DNA of 7,700 nt, from assembly GCA_040376995.1 (NCBI GenBank), contig JBEIPP010000149.1:1-7700 (forward strand). The letters are read 5' to 3'. A program made the position numbers and the translations under genes. Source of the DNA: UBA4416 sp040376995. GTDB taxonomy: Bacteria > Bacteroidota > Bacteroidia > B-17B0 > Aurantibacillaceae. The notes under the pieces were generated by a model. That model saw nothing but the letters and a program-made list of their open reading frames with translations. It was not told where the DNA came from and searched no databases. This document shows, in pieces, positions 1 through 5,473 of this stretch (the stretch's first letter is position 1; each line of letters starts with the position of its first letter).

Positions 1-88
1 GAGATAATAATCGCTGATCAATATTCGAACTATATCCAATATAGATTTTATTATACTTTTCTGAATATAGAACATAAACTGTAAACAT
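1..88 (-). CDS. Second GIY-YIG nuclease gene, partial (N-terminal 29 codons, cut by window edge)
   Basis: Reading leftward from an ATG at 86-88, the frame stays open to the window edge. It encodes 29 residues identical to the start of the complete GIY-YIG gene at 191-433, including the Y5/Y8 and Y16-I17-G18 core strands and Arg26. The DNA is also identical, so this is a second tandem copy and not just a relative. It sits directly behind its own copy of the terminator hairpin (97-123), exactly as the complete gene does. The rest of the gene lies outside the window, so it cannot be said whether the copy is intact. Seen: the open frame and the identity. Inferred: that it is a complete gene. Confidence 0.75.
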   Translation of the reverse strand, partial: MFTVYVLYSEKYNKIYIGYSSNIDQRLLS

Positions 89-96
89 ATATTAAC

Positions 97-123
97 AAAA
101 AAGCCCCAAATCTCTTCAGGGCT
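97..123 (-). terminator. Rho-independent terminator, duplicate copy
   Basis: On the minus strand AGCCCT and GGGGCT form a 6-bp stem (one G-U pair) followed by six T residues. It is identical to the hairpin at 442-468, which follows the intact tRNA-Met. Here it follows the broken tRNA remnant, so it was carried along with the duplication. Confidence 0.75.
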
Positions 124-133
124 GTGTAGTGAG

Positions 134-149
134 TCCGCCAGATGGCGGA
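134..149. repeat. Short palindromic repeat, copy 1
   Basis: TCCGCCAGATGGCGGA consists of two perfect 7-base arms around a 2-base centre. It is GC-rich in AT-rich surroundings and replaces the T-loop/T-stem 3' part (479-488 in the intact gene) of the tRNA-Met remnant. A T follows it, as it does in copy 2. It resembles dispersed REP-like palindromes of bacterial genomes. Membership of a known family is a guess without a genome-wide count. Confidence 0.85.
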
Positions 150-159
150 TGAACTCCTG

Positions 160-175
160 TCCGCCAGATGGCGGA
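160..175. repeat. Short palindromic repeat, copy 2
   Basis: This is the same 16-bp palindrome as at 134-149, starting 26 bp further on and followed by the same T. It replaces the anticodon-stem 3' side and variable region (498-508 in the intact gene) of the tRNA-Met remnant. Only nine bases of original tRNA sequence, GAACTCCTG, remain between the two copies. Confidence 0.85.
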
Positions 176-190
176 TATGAATCCGATGTT

Positions 191-433
191 CTATCCAACT
201 AAATTCCAAATAAACGCTCTACCCTTCGCCGTCTTCAATTGCTTTTCTCTTTTAATAGCTTCTGATTTCTCAAAAAAAACTTCAGTATAAATTAATTTCC
301 AAGGTCTAAATTTTGAGGTATATCCTTTTGTTTCTAATTCATTATGAGATAATAATCGCTGATCAATATTCGAACTATATCCAATATAGATTTTATTATA
401 CTTTTCTGAATATAGAACATAAACTGTAAACAT
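191..433 (-). CDS. Small GIY-YIG domain nuclease-like protein (complete)
   Basis: The 80-residue protein is essentially one GIY-YIG domain, the usual size for the stand-alone (YhbQ/UPF0213-like) type. Visible features are Y5 and Y8 in the first strand, the K-I-Y-I-G element at 14-18, Arg26 and His30-Asn31 in the following helix, the R-P-W-K-L-x-Y-T strand at 43-50, and S-E-A-x-K-R-E-K at 57-64 with candidate metal-binding glutamates 58 and 63. The family's role in Bacteroidota is poorly known, although the fold is that of a single-strand-cutting endonuclease. The ATG at 431-433 lies just after the tRNA-Met terminator, and I see no separate promoter or Shine-Dalgarno sequence. The TAG stop and the last two codons fall inside a tRNA-Met remnant. 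A second identical start lies at 1-88. Confidence 0.88.
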   Translation of the reverse strand: MFTVYVLYSEKYNKIYIGYSSNIDQRLLSHNELETKGYTSKFRPWKLIYTEVFFEKSEAIKREKQLKTAKGRAFIWNLVG

Positions 434-478
434 ATATTAACAAAAAAGCCCCAAATCTCTTCAGGGCTGTGTAGTGAG
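346..478. repeat. Direct repeat copy 2 (133 bp)
   Basis: This is the partner of 1-133, with 133 of 133 bases identical. It spans the first 29 codons of the complete GIY-YIG gene, its short leader, the tRNA-Met terminator and the last seven bases of the tRNA-Met gene. Identity ends at base 479, inside the tRNA, where copy 1 carries a palindrome instead. Confidence 0.97.
442..468 (-). terminator. Rho-independent terminator of tRNA-Met
   Basis: The minus strand has a 6-bp stem, AGCCCT with GGGGCT, and an 11-base-scale loop followed by six T residues. It starts four bases beyond the tRNA-Met 3' end (472). The GIY-YIG start codon is only eight bases past the T run, so expression of that gene would depend on read-through or on an unrecognised promoter. 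Confidence 0.82.
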
Positions 479-545
479 AAGGAGATTTGAACTCCTGACC
501 TTCGGGTTATGAATCCGATGCTCTAACCAACTGAGCTACCTCACC
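472..545 (-). tRNA. tRNA-Met(CAT)
   Basis: The 74-nt cloverleaf reads on the minus strand. It has a GGTGAGG / TCTCACT acceptor stem (G-U pairs at its ends), a GCTC/GAGC D stem, anticodon loop TTCATAA with anticodon CAT, T stem AGGAG/CTCCT with loop TTCAAAT, and discriminator A at 472. CCA is not encoded. The anticodon stem has an A-C mismatch next to the loop. CAT can also belong to initiator tRNA or to lysidine-modified tRNA-Ile2. The overall sequence fits an elongator tRNA-Met best, but the subtype is less certain than the gene. Confidence 0.93.
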
Positions 546-555
546 AAATATTAAA

Positions 556-589
556 AATAAAACCCTCTGGTTTGTCAAAGGGTTTTATT
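556..589 (-). terminator. Strong hairpin / terminator between the two tRNA genes
   Basis: Two perfect 11-base arms (556-566 and 579-589, AATAAAACCCT type) enclose a 12-base loop. The stem is followed on the minus strand by a short T run. It sits directly after tRNA-Arg (ends 592) and before tRNA-Met (starts 545). A/T tracts on both sides let it work in either direction. Confidence 0.8.
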
Positions 590-591
590 CG

Positions 592-665
592 TGATCGTGT
601 AGGGATTCGAACCCCAAACCTTCTCATCCGTAGTGAGATGCTCTATCCAGTTGAGCTACACAACC
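592..665 (-). tRNA. tRNA-Arg(ACG)
   Basis: The 74-nt minus-strand cloverleaf has acceptor stem GGTTGTG / CACGATC, D stem GCTC/GAGC, anticodon stem TCTCA/TGAGA around loop CTACGGA with anticodon ACG (read as ICG after A34 deamination), and a TTCGAAT T loop closed by TGGGG/CCCTA. The discriminator is A at 592 and CCA is not encoded. It is the promoter-proximal gene of the leftward tRNA unit. Confidence 0.95.
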
Positions 666-685
666 AATCCAAAAAAATTGGAGTG

Positions 686-715
686 CAAATATACTTATTT
701 TAGTTAAATTGCAAA
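686..715 (-). promoter_or_regulatory. Bacteroidota sigma-A promoter for the tRNA genes
   Basis: On the minus strand TTTG (712-715) is followed after 18 bases by TATATTTG (686-693). This matches the Bacteroidota -33/-7 consensus (TTTG, about 19 nt, TAnnTTTG) at every defined base. Transcription would begin near 679-681, about 15 bases before tRNA-Arg. The element lies between the tRNAs and dapD, which point away from each other. I found no equally good promoter for dapD on the plus strand. Confidence 0.8.
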
Positions 716-734
716 CAATTTTAAACGTTTTTTT

Positions 735-1544
735 ATGCAATCTATTATAGAGTCAATTTGGGATGATCGAGAATTACTAAAAGAAGCTTCTAATCAGCAA
801 GCTATACGCCAAATTATTGAAGATTTAGATAAAGGAAAAATCAGAGTAGCTGAGCCAAAATCTGATGGTACTTGGCAAGTAAATGATTGGATTAAAAAAG
901 CTGTTATTTTGTATTTCCCAATTCAACAAATGGAAACGATGGAAGTTGGTCCATTTGAATTTCACGACAAAATGAAATTAAAAACCAATTTTGCTGAAGC
1001 AGGAGTAAGAACTGTTCCTGGTTCCATAGCACGTTATGGTAGTTATATTTCTAAAGGAGTAATTATGATGCCTAGTTTTGTAAATATAGGCGCCTATGTT
1101 GATGAAGGAACCATGGTTGATACTTGGGCTACTGTTGGAAGTTGCGCGCAAATAGGTAAACACGTTCATTTAAGTGGTGGTGTTGGTATCGGTGGCGTAT
1201 TAGAGCCAGTTCAAGCAGCTCCTGTTATAATTGAAGATAATTGCTTTATTGGCTCTCGTTGCATAGTAGTTGAAGGCGTTCATGTGGGCAAAGAAGCTGT
1301 ATTAGGAGCAAATGTTTGCTTAACAATGTCTACTAAAATTATTGACATTACTGGTTCTTCGCCCATTGAAACTAAAGGTTTTGTTCCTGAAAGAAGTGTG
1401 GTAATCCCTGGCTCTTATACAAAACAATTTCCATCTGGAGAATTTCAAGTACCTTGCGCTTTAATTATTGGAAAACGTAAAGCAAGTACTGATTTAAAAA
1501 CATCATTAAACGATGCGTTAAGAGAACATAATGTAGCTGTATAA
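735..1544 (+). CDS. dapD: 2,3,4,5-tetrahydropyridine-2,6-dicarboxylate N-succinyltransferase
   Basis: This cytoplasmic enzyme transfers succinyl from succinyl-CoA to tetrahydrodipicolinate in the succinylase branch of lysine and meso-diaminopimelate synthesis, which supplies peptidoglycan. The 269-residue length is normal for DapD. Residues 1-100 form the helical N-terminal part, including K-L-K-T-N-F. Residues 105-215 are a left-handed beta-helix of hexapeptide repeats with the hallmark N-I-G-A-Y-V-D-E-G-T-M-V-D-T-W-A-T-V-G-S (117-136), G-G-V-G-I-G-G-V-L-E-P (148-158) and E-D-N-C-F-I-G-S (167-174). D129 and E180 are candidates for the catalytic acidic pair described in the family. Residues 215-250 carry the C-terminal V-P-x-R-S-V-V-I-P-G strand and substrate-closing region. 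The ATG at 735 gives the expected N-terminus, with only a poly-T tract upstream and no Shine-Dalgarno. It is followed after 3 bp by a glycosyltransferase gene. Confidence 0.97.
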   Translation: MQSIIESIWDDRELLKEASNQQAIRQIIEDLDKGKIRVAEPKSDGTWQVNDWIKKAVILYFPIQQMETMEVGPFEFHDKMKLKTNFAEAGVRTVPGSIARYGSYISKGVIMMPSFVNIGAYVDEGTMVDTWATVGSCAQIGKHVHLSGGVGIGGVLEPVQAAPVIIEDNCFIGSRCIVVEGVHVGKEAVLGANVCLTMSTKIIDITGSSPIETKGFVPERSVVIPGSYTKQFPSGEFQVPCALIIGKRKASTDLKTSLNDALREHNVAV

Positions 1545-1547
1545 AAT

Positions 1548-2525
1548 TTGACTCACAAAAACATACTCGTTATTCAAACTGCTTTTATTGGTGATGCAAT
1601 ATTAGCTTCGTCTGTATTAGAAAAACTTCATGCTTTTTTTCCTGAAGCAAAAATTTCTATTTTAGTTCGTAAAGGTAATGAATCATTATATCTAGATCAT
1701 CCTTTTTTAACTCAAACATTAGTTTGGAATAAACAAGAAGGGAAATACAAAAGTTTATTTCGATTACTCAAAATAATCAGAGCACAAAAATTTGACACAG
1801 TTATTAATTTACATCGCTTTGCCAGCTCTGGTTTTTTAACGGCATTCTCAAAAGCTCGATACACTTCTGGATACGATAAAAATCCTTTCTCTTTTTTATT
1901 CGACAATAAATCAAAACATAAAATCGGAGATGGAAGACATGAAATTGATAGATATAATGATTTAATAGAATCTATTACAGACAAAACAATTGCAAAACCA
2001 AAACTGTACCCAACCTTTAAACAATTTTCTAAAATAGAACCTTTTGTTTCGCAAGCATTTGTTTGCATGGCACCATCATCTGTTTGGTTTACAAAACAAT
2101 TACCTAAAAATAAATGGATAGAGTTGTGTAATTCTATTCCTAAAGAAGTCGTGATTTATCTTTTAGGAGGCCCTTCAGATAAAACATTATGCGAAGAGAT
2201 TAAAAACAAAAGTACACACGAATCGTTTCAAATCTTAGCAGGTGAATTATCTTTACTTGAATCCTGTGAATTAATGAAACATGCAAAAATGAATTACGTA
2301 AATGACAGTGGGCCATTGCATTTAGCATCTGCTGGTAATTCTCCAACCACTGCATTCTTTTGCTCTACAATTCCAGAATATGGTTTCTATCCATTAGCTT
2401 ATAACTCAAATGTTATTGAAGTACGTGACTTATATTGTAAACCTTGTGGATTACACGGATACAAAACCTGTCCTAAGAATAATTTTAGATGCGGCAATGA
2501 GATTAAGTTACCTTTATTTAAATAA
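1548..2525 (+). CDS. Glycosyltransferase family 9 (ADP-heptose:LPS heptosyltransferase-like)
   Basis: Family GT9 proteins transfer heptose or related sugars from nucleotide donors to lipopolysaccharide core on the cytoplasmic face of the inner membrane. The 325-residue length is typical. Residues 5-20 hold the opening strand and F-I-G-D loop with the conserved Asp16. Residues 175-186 (A-P-S-S-V-W-F-T-K-Q-L-P) match the donor-domain W-x-x-K-x-W/L-P element. L-L-G-G is at 205-208, and N-D-S-G-P-L-H-L-A-S-A-G at 252-263 matches the D-S-G-x-x-H-x-A donor-binding loop. Four C-terminal cysteines (297, 300, 308, 315) match a C-x-x-C tail seen in many GT9 proteins. The start is TTG at 1548: the family N-terminus begins there and no ATG or GTG precedes it in frame. 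It follows dapD by 3 bp, so co-transcription and translational coupling are likely. The acceptor sugar cannot be told from sequence. Confidence 0.92.
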   Translation: MTHKNILVIQTAFIGDAILASSVLEKLHAFFPEAKISILVRKGNESLYLDHPFLTQTLVWNKQEGKYKSLFRLLKIIRAQKFDTVINLHRFASSGFLTAFSKARYTSGYDKNPFSFLFDNKSKHKIGDGRHEIDRYNDLIESITDKTIAKPKLYPTFKQFSKIEPFVSQAFVCMAPSSVWFTKQLPKNKWIELCNSIPKEVVIYLLGGPSDKTLCEEIKNKSTHESFQILAGELSLLESCELMKHAKMNYVNDSGPLHLASAGNSPTTAFFCSTIPEYGFYPLAYNSNVIEVRDLYCKPCGLHGYKTCPKNNFRCGNEIKLPLFK

Positions 2526-2527
2526 AG
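2512..2527. repeat. Perfect 16-bp palindrome over two convergent stop codons
   Basis: CTTTATTTAAATAAAG equals its own reverse complement. The glycosyltransferase stop (2523-2525) and the stop of the leftward 965-residue gene (2514-2516) lie symmetrically in it, so both proteins end in Leu-Phe-Lys. Flanking TTA/TAA bases extend the symmetry past a one-base bulge. It might act as a weak bidirectional terminator, but it is pure AT apart from the ends. Confidence 0.8.
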
Positions 2528-5411
2528 TAATCGTTCCTTGTTTTCTGATTTCTTTATTATCTATATCTTTTGCGTTGATTAAATGAAAATAAGTTCCATC
2601 AGCAACTATTTTCCCATTAACAGTCCCATCCCATCCTACCTTAATGTCAGATGACTCAAACATTTTTAAACCCCAACGATCAAAAATCATCATATTAAAT
2701 TCTTTAATATTGATTGCTCCTACTAAAAATATATCATTTATACTATCACCATTCGGTGTAAATGCATTTGGCACATATAATGTTGAGCCTTCTTCGTAAA
2801 CATTTATTATCACAGAGTCAATGTCTATACAATCGCCGTTGGATACAGTTAAATATGCCATATAAACTCCAGGACTATAATAAGTTTGATTGGAAACTGT
2901 TGTAGTATTTGCTGAATTCCCATTACCAAAATCCCACAAATAAGTAGTTGCATTTGTACTATTACTTCCAAAACCAACTGTTAATGGACTCAAGCCATTT
3001 TGAGGAATTGTAATAATAGAGGCATTTAAAGGATTTACACTCACAAATATAGAAGCTGAAGTCGTGCCGCATGCATTAACATTAGTTACAGTAACCGTTC
3101 CTCCATTTGTTGTTACAACCGAACTCGTACTTGAACTATTGGACCATGAATACATTCCTGAATTACCGCCAGTTACGGTTAACGTTGCAGTTTCATTAGG
3201 ACAAATTGTATTACTATTCGTTGTTAATACCAAAGGAGGAAAATTAGCACTACTAACATTTACAGATGCCGTAGCAATACCACAAGCATTGGATACGGAC
3301 ACTGTATTTATACCTGGTGTATTTACAAAAATTACGGCTGTATTAGCGCCCGTGTTCCATATATAATTAGCTGAATTTCCAACAGCAGTTAGTGTAACCG
3401 TTGCTCCTGAGCAAAGTACAGGCGAATTAGGTGTGATTGAAATAGTTGGATTTGAAAGTGTTGTAATTGAAACTGAAGAAAGAGCTTGTCCACAACTATT
3501 TGTCAATGTTACAGTATACACACCAGAATTAGAAACAGAAGTAGTTGCAGTAGTTGCACCGTTACTCCATAAATAAGTTCCTGTACTTCCACTAAAAGAT
3601 AAATTAGCCACTTGACCAAAACATAATAAAGATTGGCTGGCAATTGCAGTAACAGAAGGAGAATTACCTAAAGATATGCTCACTGTTTCAGATGCACTAC
3701 CACAAGCATTTGAAACATCAACAGAATGAATACCTGCAGAATTTAATAATACTGTATTAGTATTTGCAGAAGTACTCCATGTATAAGTAACAGCTGTGTT
3801 AGAATTAGCTTGAACGGTAGCGCTTTGACCTGAACACAATGAAATAGTATTTGTACTTAAGGTAACTATTGGAATAGGGATAATATTTAATGTTTGAGAA
3901 GCTTGTGCGCTGCCACAAGTATTTGTAGTTTTCACCTCAATTGAAGGCGAATTAACACTAAGGGTTTGCGTAGTTGCCCCACCTGTCCATAAATAGTTGC
4001 CATCACTCGAATTGGCAGTAAAGGTTAATACCGAACCCGAACAAACAGTTGTTGATGGCACAGAAATAGAAACAGTTGGTAAAGGGCTAGTGCCAATTGT
4101 AATAGAAGCAGTTGCAGTTCCACAACCAGCAGTCGAAACGCTTGCTGTATAAACACCAGGCGAATTAATGGTTATGGTTGAGGTGCTACTTCCATTACTC
4201 CAGGTATATGTTCCTGTACTACCCGACAATGAAAGAGTGGCTGTTTGTCCGCTACCACAAATTACAGAAGAAGATGATACAATTGACAAAGTTGGTGCAG
4301 CTAAAATTGAAACACTAACCGTGGCATTTGCATTACCGCATGAATTAGATACATTAACCGTATAAACTCCTACGGTATTAAGCGACACTGTATTTGTTTG
4401 AGCAGTCGTACTCCAAGTATAAGTAACTACTGTATTTGAATTAGCTTGAACAATGGCGCTTTGTCCTGAACAAATATTAACCACTGAAGGATTAATGGTA
4501 ACTGTTGGAGGTGGAGTAATCGTTAATAAAACACTATCCTTTAACATGGTTATTTGAGTTCCACAAACTTTTGAAATAGTGCAATACAATTTCACAGTTC
4601 CATTATCACCACTCCCTGAAGTGTAAGTTGTTATTAAAGAATTTGTTGAAGAAAATGTACCACTCGCTCCAGCACCTAAACTCCAATTAATTGATGTATA
4701 TGAACCAGAAACAGTAGCTGTATAACTTTGCATTCCACCAATACAAATTGAGTAATTATTACCAGCATCTACTGAAAGTGGCATGTATGGAGCCTGACAA
4801 CCATTGTTTACATATGTTGGAGCCCCAGCTGCCGAAAATTTTACAGTTCCGCCATCTTGTGCACCTAAATTACCCGCTTGGTTAATTAACAAAGCTCTAT
4901 CATAAGTAACAACATCCCCACAACTTGCTGGCGATGAGAAATTCATGCTCAATGTTCTTAATCCTCCGCCCGATTGATAATTAGCAAAATGTCCTCCAGT
5001 ATTCCCTGCCGCTTGAAAAATAATATAAAGCGTATCATTCAAATTTACAAAACTTTGAGCTAAAGGGTTCCACGCAGTGCTAGTAACTAGTAACACCTTT
5101 GCATTAGCAGGAAGAACGTTAAAAGTTGGTTCCTTTAAAAAACCACATCCCATAATGGTTGAATTAATTGTTGCAACATTTGCAGCCGTACTAGCATCTT
5201 TTTTCAAACCTAACCAACTATTAGCTGGCCAGTTAACTGATAAGTTAGTTGTTAATAGAGGCGCATTACCAACTTGAAAAGTTACCATTTCATTCTTCCC
5301 TTCGTTAGGCCCATCACAGGCATCCACTAAAATGTTTTGTATTTGAAAACATTGGGATTTAAGTTGTGGTATAGAAAAAATAAAAGAAATAATTAAAATT
5401 AAATGTTTCAT
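2514..5411 (-). CDS. Secreted multi-domain Ig-like/PKD protein with type B T9SS (gliding-motility-associated, CHU_C) tail
   Basis: This 965-residue protein is probably exported. Residues 1-20 form a signal peptide (Lys3, hydrophobic 4-14, cleavage near S19-Q20). Residues 22-208 form a domain with A-C-D-G-x-x-E-G-x-N-E at 31-41 and a closing A-P-T-Y-V-N-N-G-C-x-A-P, also found in the upstream protein. Residues 210-300 are a first beta-sandwich, and 301-793 are seven Ig-like repeats of about 70 residues, each with C-S-G near the start, a Y-x-W-S/N core and S-N-x-C-G near the end. Residues 795-872 are a PKD domain (Y-L-W-D-F-G-N-G at 824-831, then S-P-G-V-Y). Residues 878-965 are the type B sorting domain: Y-V-P-N-A-F-T-P-N-G-D at 879-889, F-D-R-W-G at 910-914, G-W-D-G at 926-929, and D-G-T-Y at 938-941. 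In this family the tail directs export through the T9SS. The protein's role is unknown; adhesion is a reasonable guess. No PorP/SprF partner gene is in the window. The ATG at 5411 is preceded by an AT-rich leader without Shine-Dalgarno. Confidence 0.9.
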   Translation of the reverse strand: MKHLILIISFIFSIPQLKSQCFQIQNILVDACDGPNEGKNEMVTFQVGNAPLLTTNLSVNWPANSWLGLKKDASTAANVATINSTIMGCGFLKEPTFNVLPANAKVLLVTSTAWNPLAQSFVNLNDTLYIIFQAAGNTGGHFANYQSGGGLRTLSMNFSSPASCGDVVTYDRALLINQAGNLGAQDGGTVKFSAAGAPTYVNNGCQAPYMPLSVDAGNNYSICIGGMQSYTATVSGSYTSINWSLGAGASGTFSSTNSLITTYTSGSGDNGTVKLYCTISKVCGTQITMLKDSVLLTITPPPTVTINPSVVNICSGQSAIVQANSNTVVTYTWSTTAQTNTVSLNTVGVYTVNVSNSCGNANATVSVSILAAPTLSIVSSSSVICGSGQTATLSLSGSTGTYTWSNGSSTSTITINSPGVYTASVSTAGCGTATASITIGTSPLPTVSISVPSTTVCSGSVLTFTANSSDGNYLWTGGATTQTLSVNSPSIEVKTTNTCGSAQASQTLNIIPIPIVTLSTNTISLCSGQSATVQANSNTAVTYTWSTSANTNTVLLNSAGIHSVDVSNACGSASETVSISLGNSPSVTAIASQSLLCFGQVANLSFSGSTGTYLWSNGATTATTSVSNSGVYTVTLTNSCGQALSSVSITTLSNPTISITPNSPVLCSGATVTLTAVGNSANYIWNTGANTAVIFVNTPGINTVSVSNACGIATASVNVSSANFPPLVLTTNSNTICPNETATLTVTGGNSGMYSWSNSSSTSSVVTTNGGTVTVTNVNACGTTSASIFVSVNPLNASIITIPQNGLSPLTVGFGSNSTNATTYLWDFGNGNSANTTTVSNQTYYSPGVYMAYLTVSNGDCIDIDSVIINVYEEGSTLYVPNAFTPNGDSINDIFLVGAINIKEFNMMIFDRWGLKMFESSDIKVGWDGTVNGKIVADGTYFHLINAKDIDNKEIRKQGTITLFK
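3033..4511 (-). repeat. Seven tandem Ig-like coding repeats with a three-repeat super-period
   Basis: Residues 301-793 of the 965-residue protein contain seven repeats of about 70 residues. Repeats 1 and 4 are the closest pair: C-S-G-Q-S-A-x-V-Q-A-N-S-N-T, then V-T-Y-T-W-S-T. Repeats 2 and 5 share S-G-S-T-G-T-Y-x-W-S-N-G, and repeats 3 and 6 pair more loosely. The conserved Cys or Ser of each pair lies 210-212 residues apart. The same is visible in the DNA: GAATTAGCTTGAAC occurs at 3802 and again at 4438, 636 bp (212 codons) apart. Confidence 0.85.
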
Positions 5412-5473
5412 AGTAGCTCTGTTTGTTTAAAATGAAGTAAATATTTTATTGGCATGGTATAATTACCAAATAG

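Larger units (their letters stand above)
1..133. repeat. Direct repeat copy 1 (at least 133 bp)
   Basis: Positions 1-133 match 346-478 base for base with no mismatch (offset 345 bp). The repeat covers the start of a GIY-YIG gene, the 45-bp leader with its terminator hairpin, and the last few bases of a tRNA-Met 3' end. It may continue to the left of the window. On the right the identity stops abruptly at a palindrome (134-149). Confidence 0.97.
127..200 (-). pseudogene. tRNA-Met remnant interrupted by two palindromic repeats
   Basis: This stretch aligns to the intact tRNA-Met at 472-545. Bases 127-133 match the acceptor 3' end, 151-159 match 489-497 (start of the T arm), and 177-200 match 509-532 with two mismatches in 24 bases (anticodon loop, anticodon stem 5' side, D arm). 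Two tracts of the real tRNA (479-488 and 498-508) are each replaced by the same 17-bp palindromic sequence. The first 13 bases of the tRNA (5' acceptor strand and start of the D arm) are missing. The molecule could not fold as a tRNA: the 5' acceptor strand, anticodon stem 3' side and T-stem 3' side are all gone. The end of the adjacent GIY-YIG reading frame overlaps bases 191-200. Confidence 0.88.

Noticed and set aside
134..176. Possible start of a CRISPR array (two identical repeats 26 bp apart)
   Set aside because: There are only two units, each a short full palindrome, and the 9-base spacer between them is leftover tRNA sequence. No further repeats or cas genes are present.
978..1169. 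Minus-strand open frame of 63 codons inside dapD
   Set aside because: It lies wholly opposite a highly conserved dapD segment and its translation has no recognisable features.
1712..2068. Minus-strand open frame of 118 codons inside the glycosyltransferase gene
   Set aside because: It is antisense to conserved GT9 sequence, with no promoter and no family resemblance. It is a shadow frame.
3064..3366. Plus-strand open frame of 100 codons opposite the Ig-like repeats
   Set aside because: Low-complexity Val/Thr-rich translation is expected from the complement of Ser/Thr-rich repeats. The frames at 4168-4365, 5077-5277 and 6315-6518 are dismissed for the same reason.
3033..4511. Periodic DNA pattern suggesting a CRISPR or minisatellite
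   Set aside because: The period is about 210 bp, the copies have diverged, and the frame is kept throughout. It is explained by Ig-like protein repeats.
5349..5411. Lipoprotein signal in the 965-residue protein (Cys21 after the hydrophobic stretch)
   Set aside because: The residues before the cysteine are L-K-S-Q, which do not fit a lipobox. An ordinary signal peptide ending near Ser19-Gln20 fits better and agrees with T9SS export.
5412..5473. Promoter or terminator between the two secreted-protein genes
   Set aside because: A TTTG and an AT-rich box are present, but spacing and sequence do not fit the TAnnTTTG consensus. The GGTA-TAAT-TACC repeat has only 4-base arms and lacks a T run.
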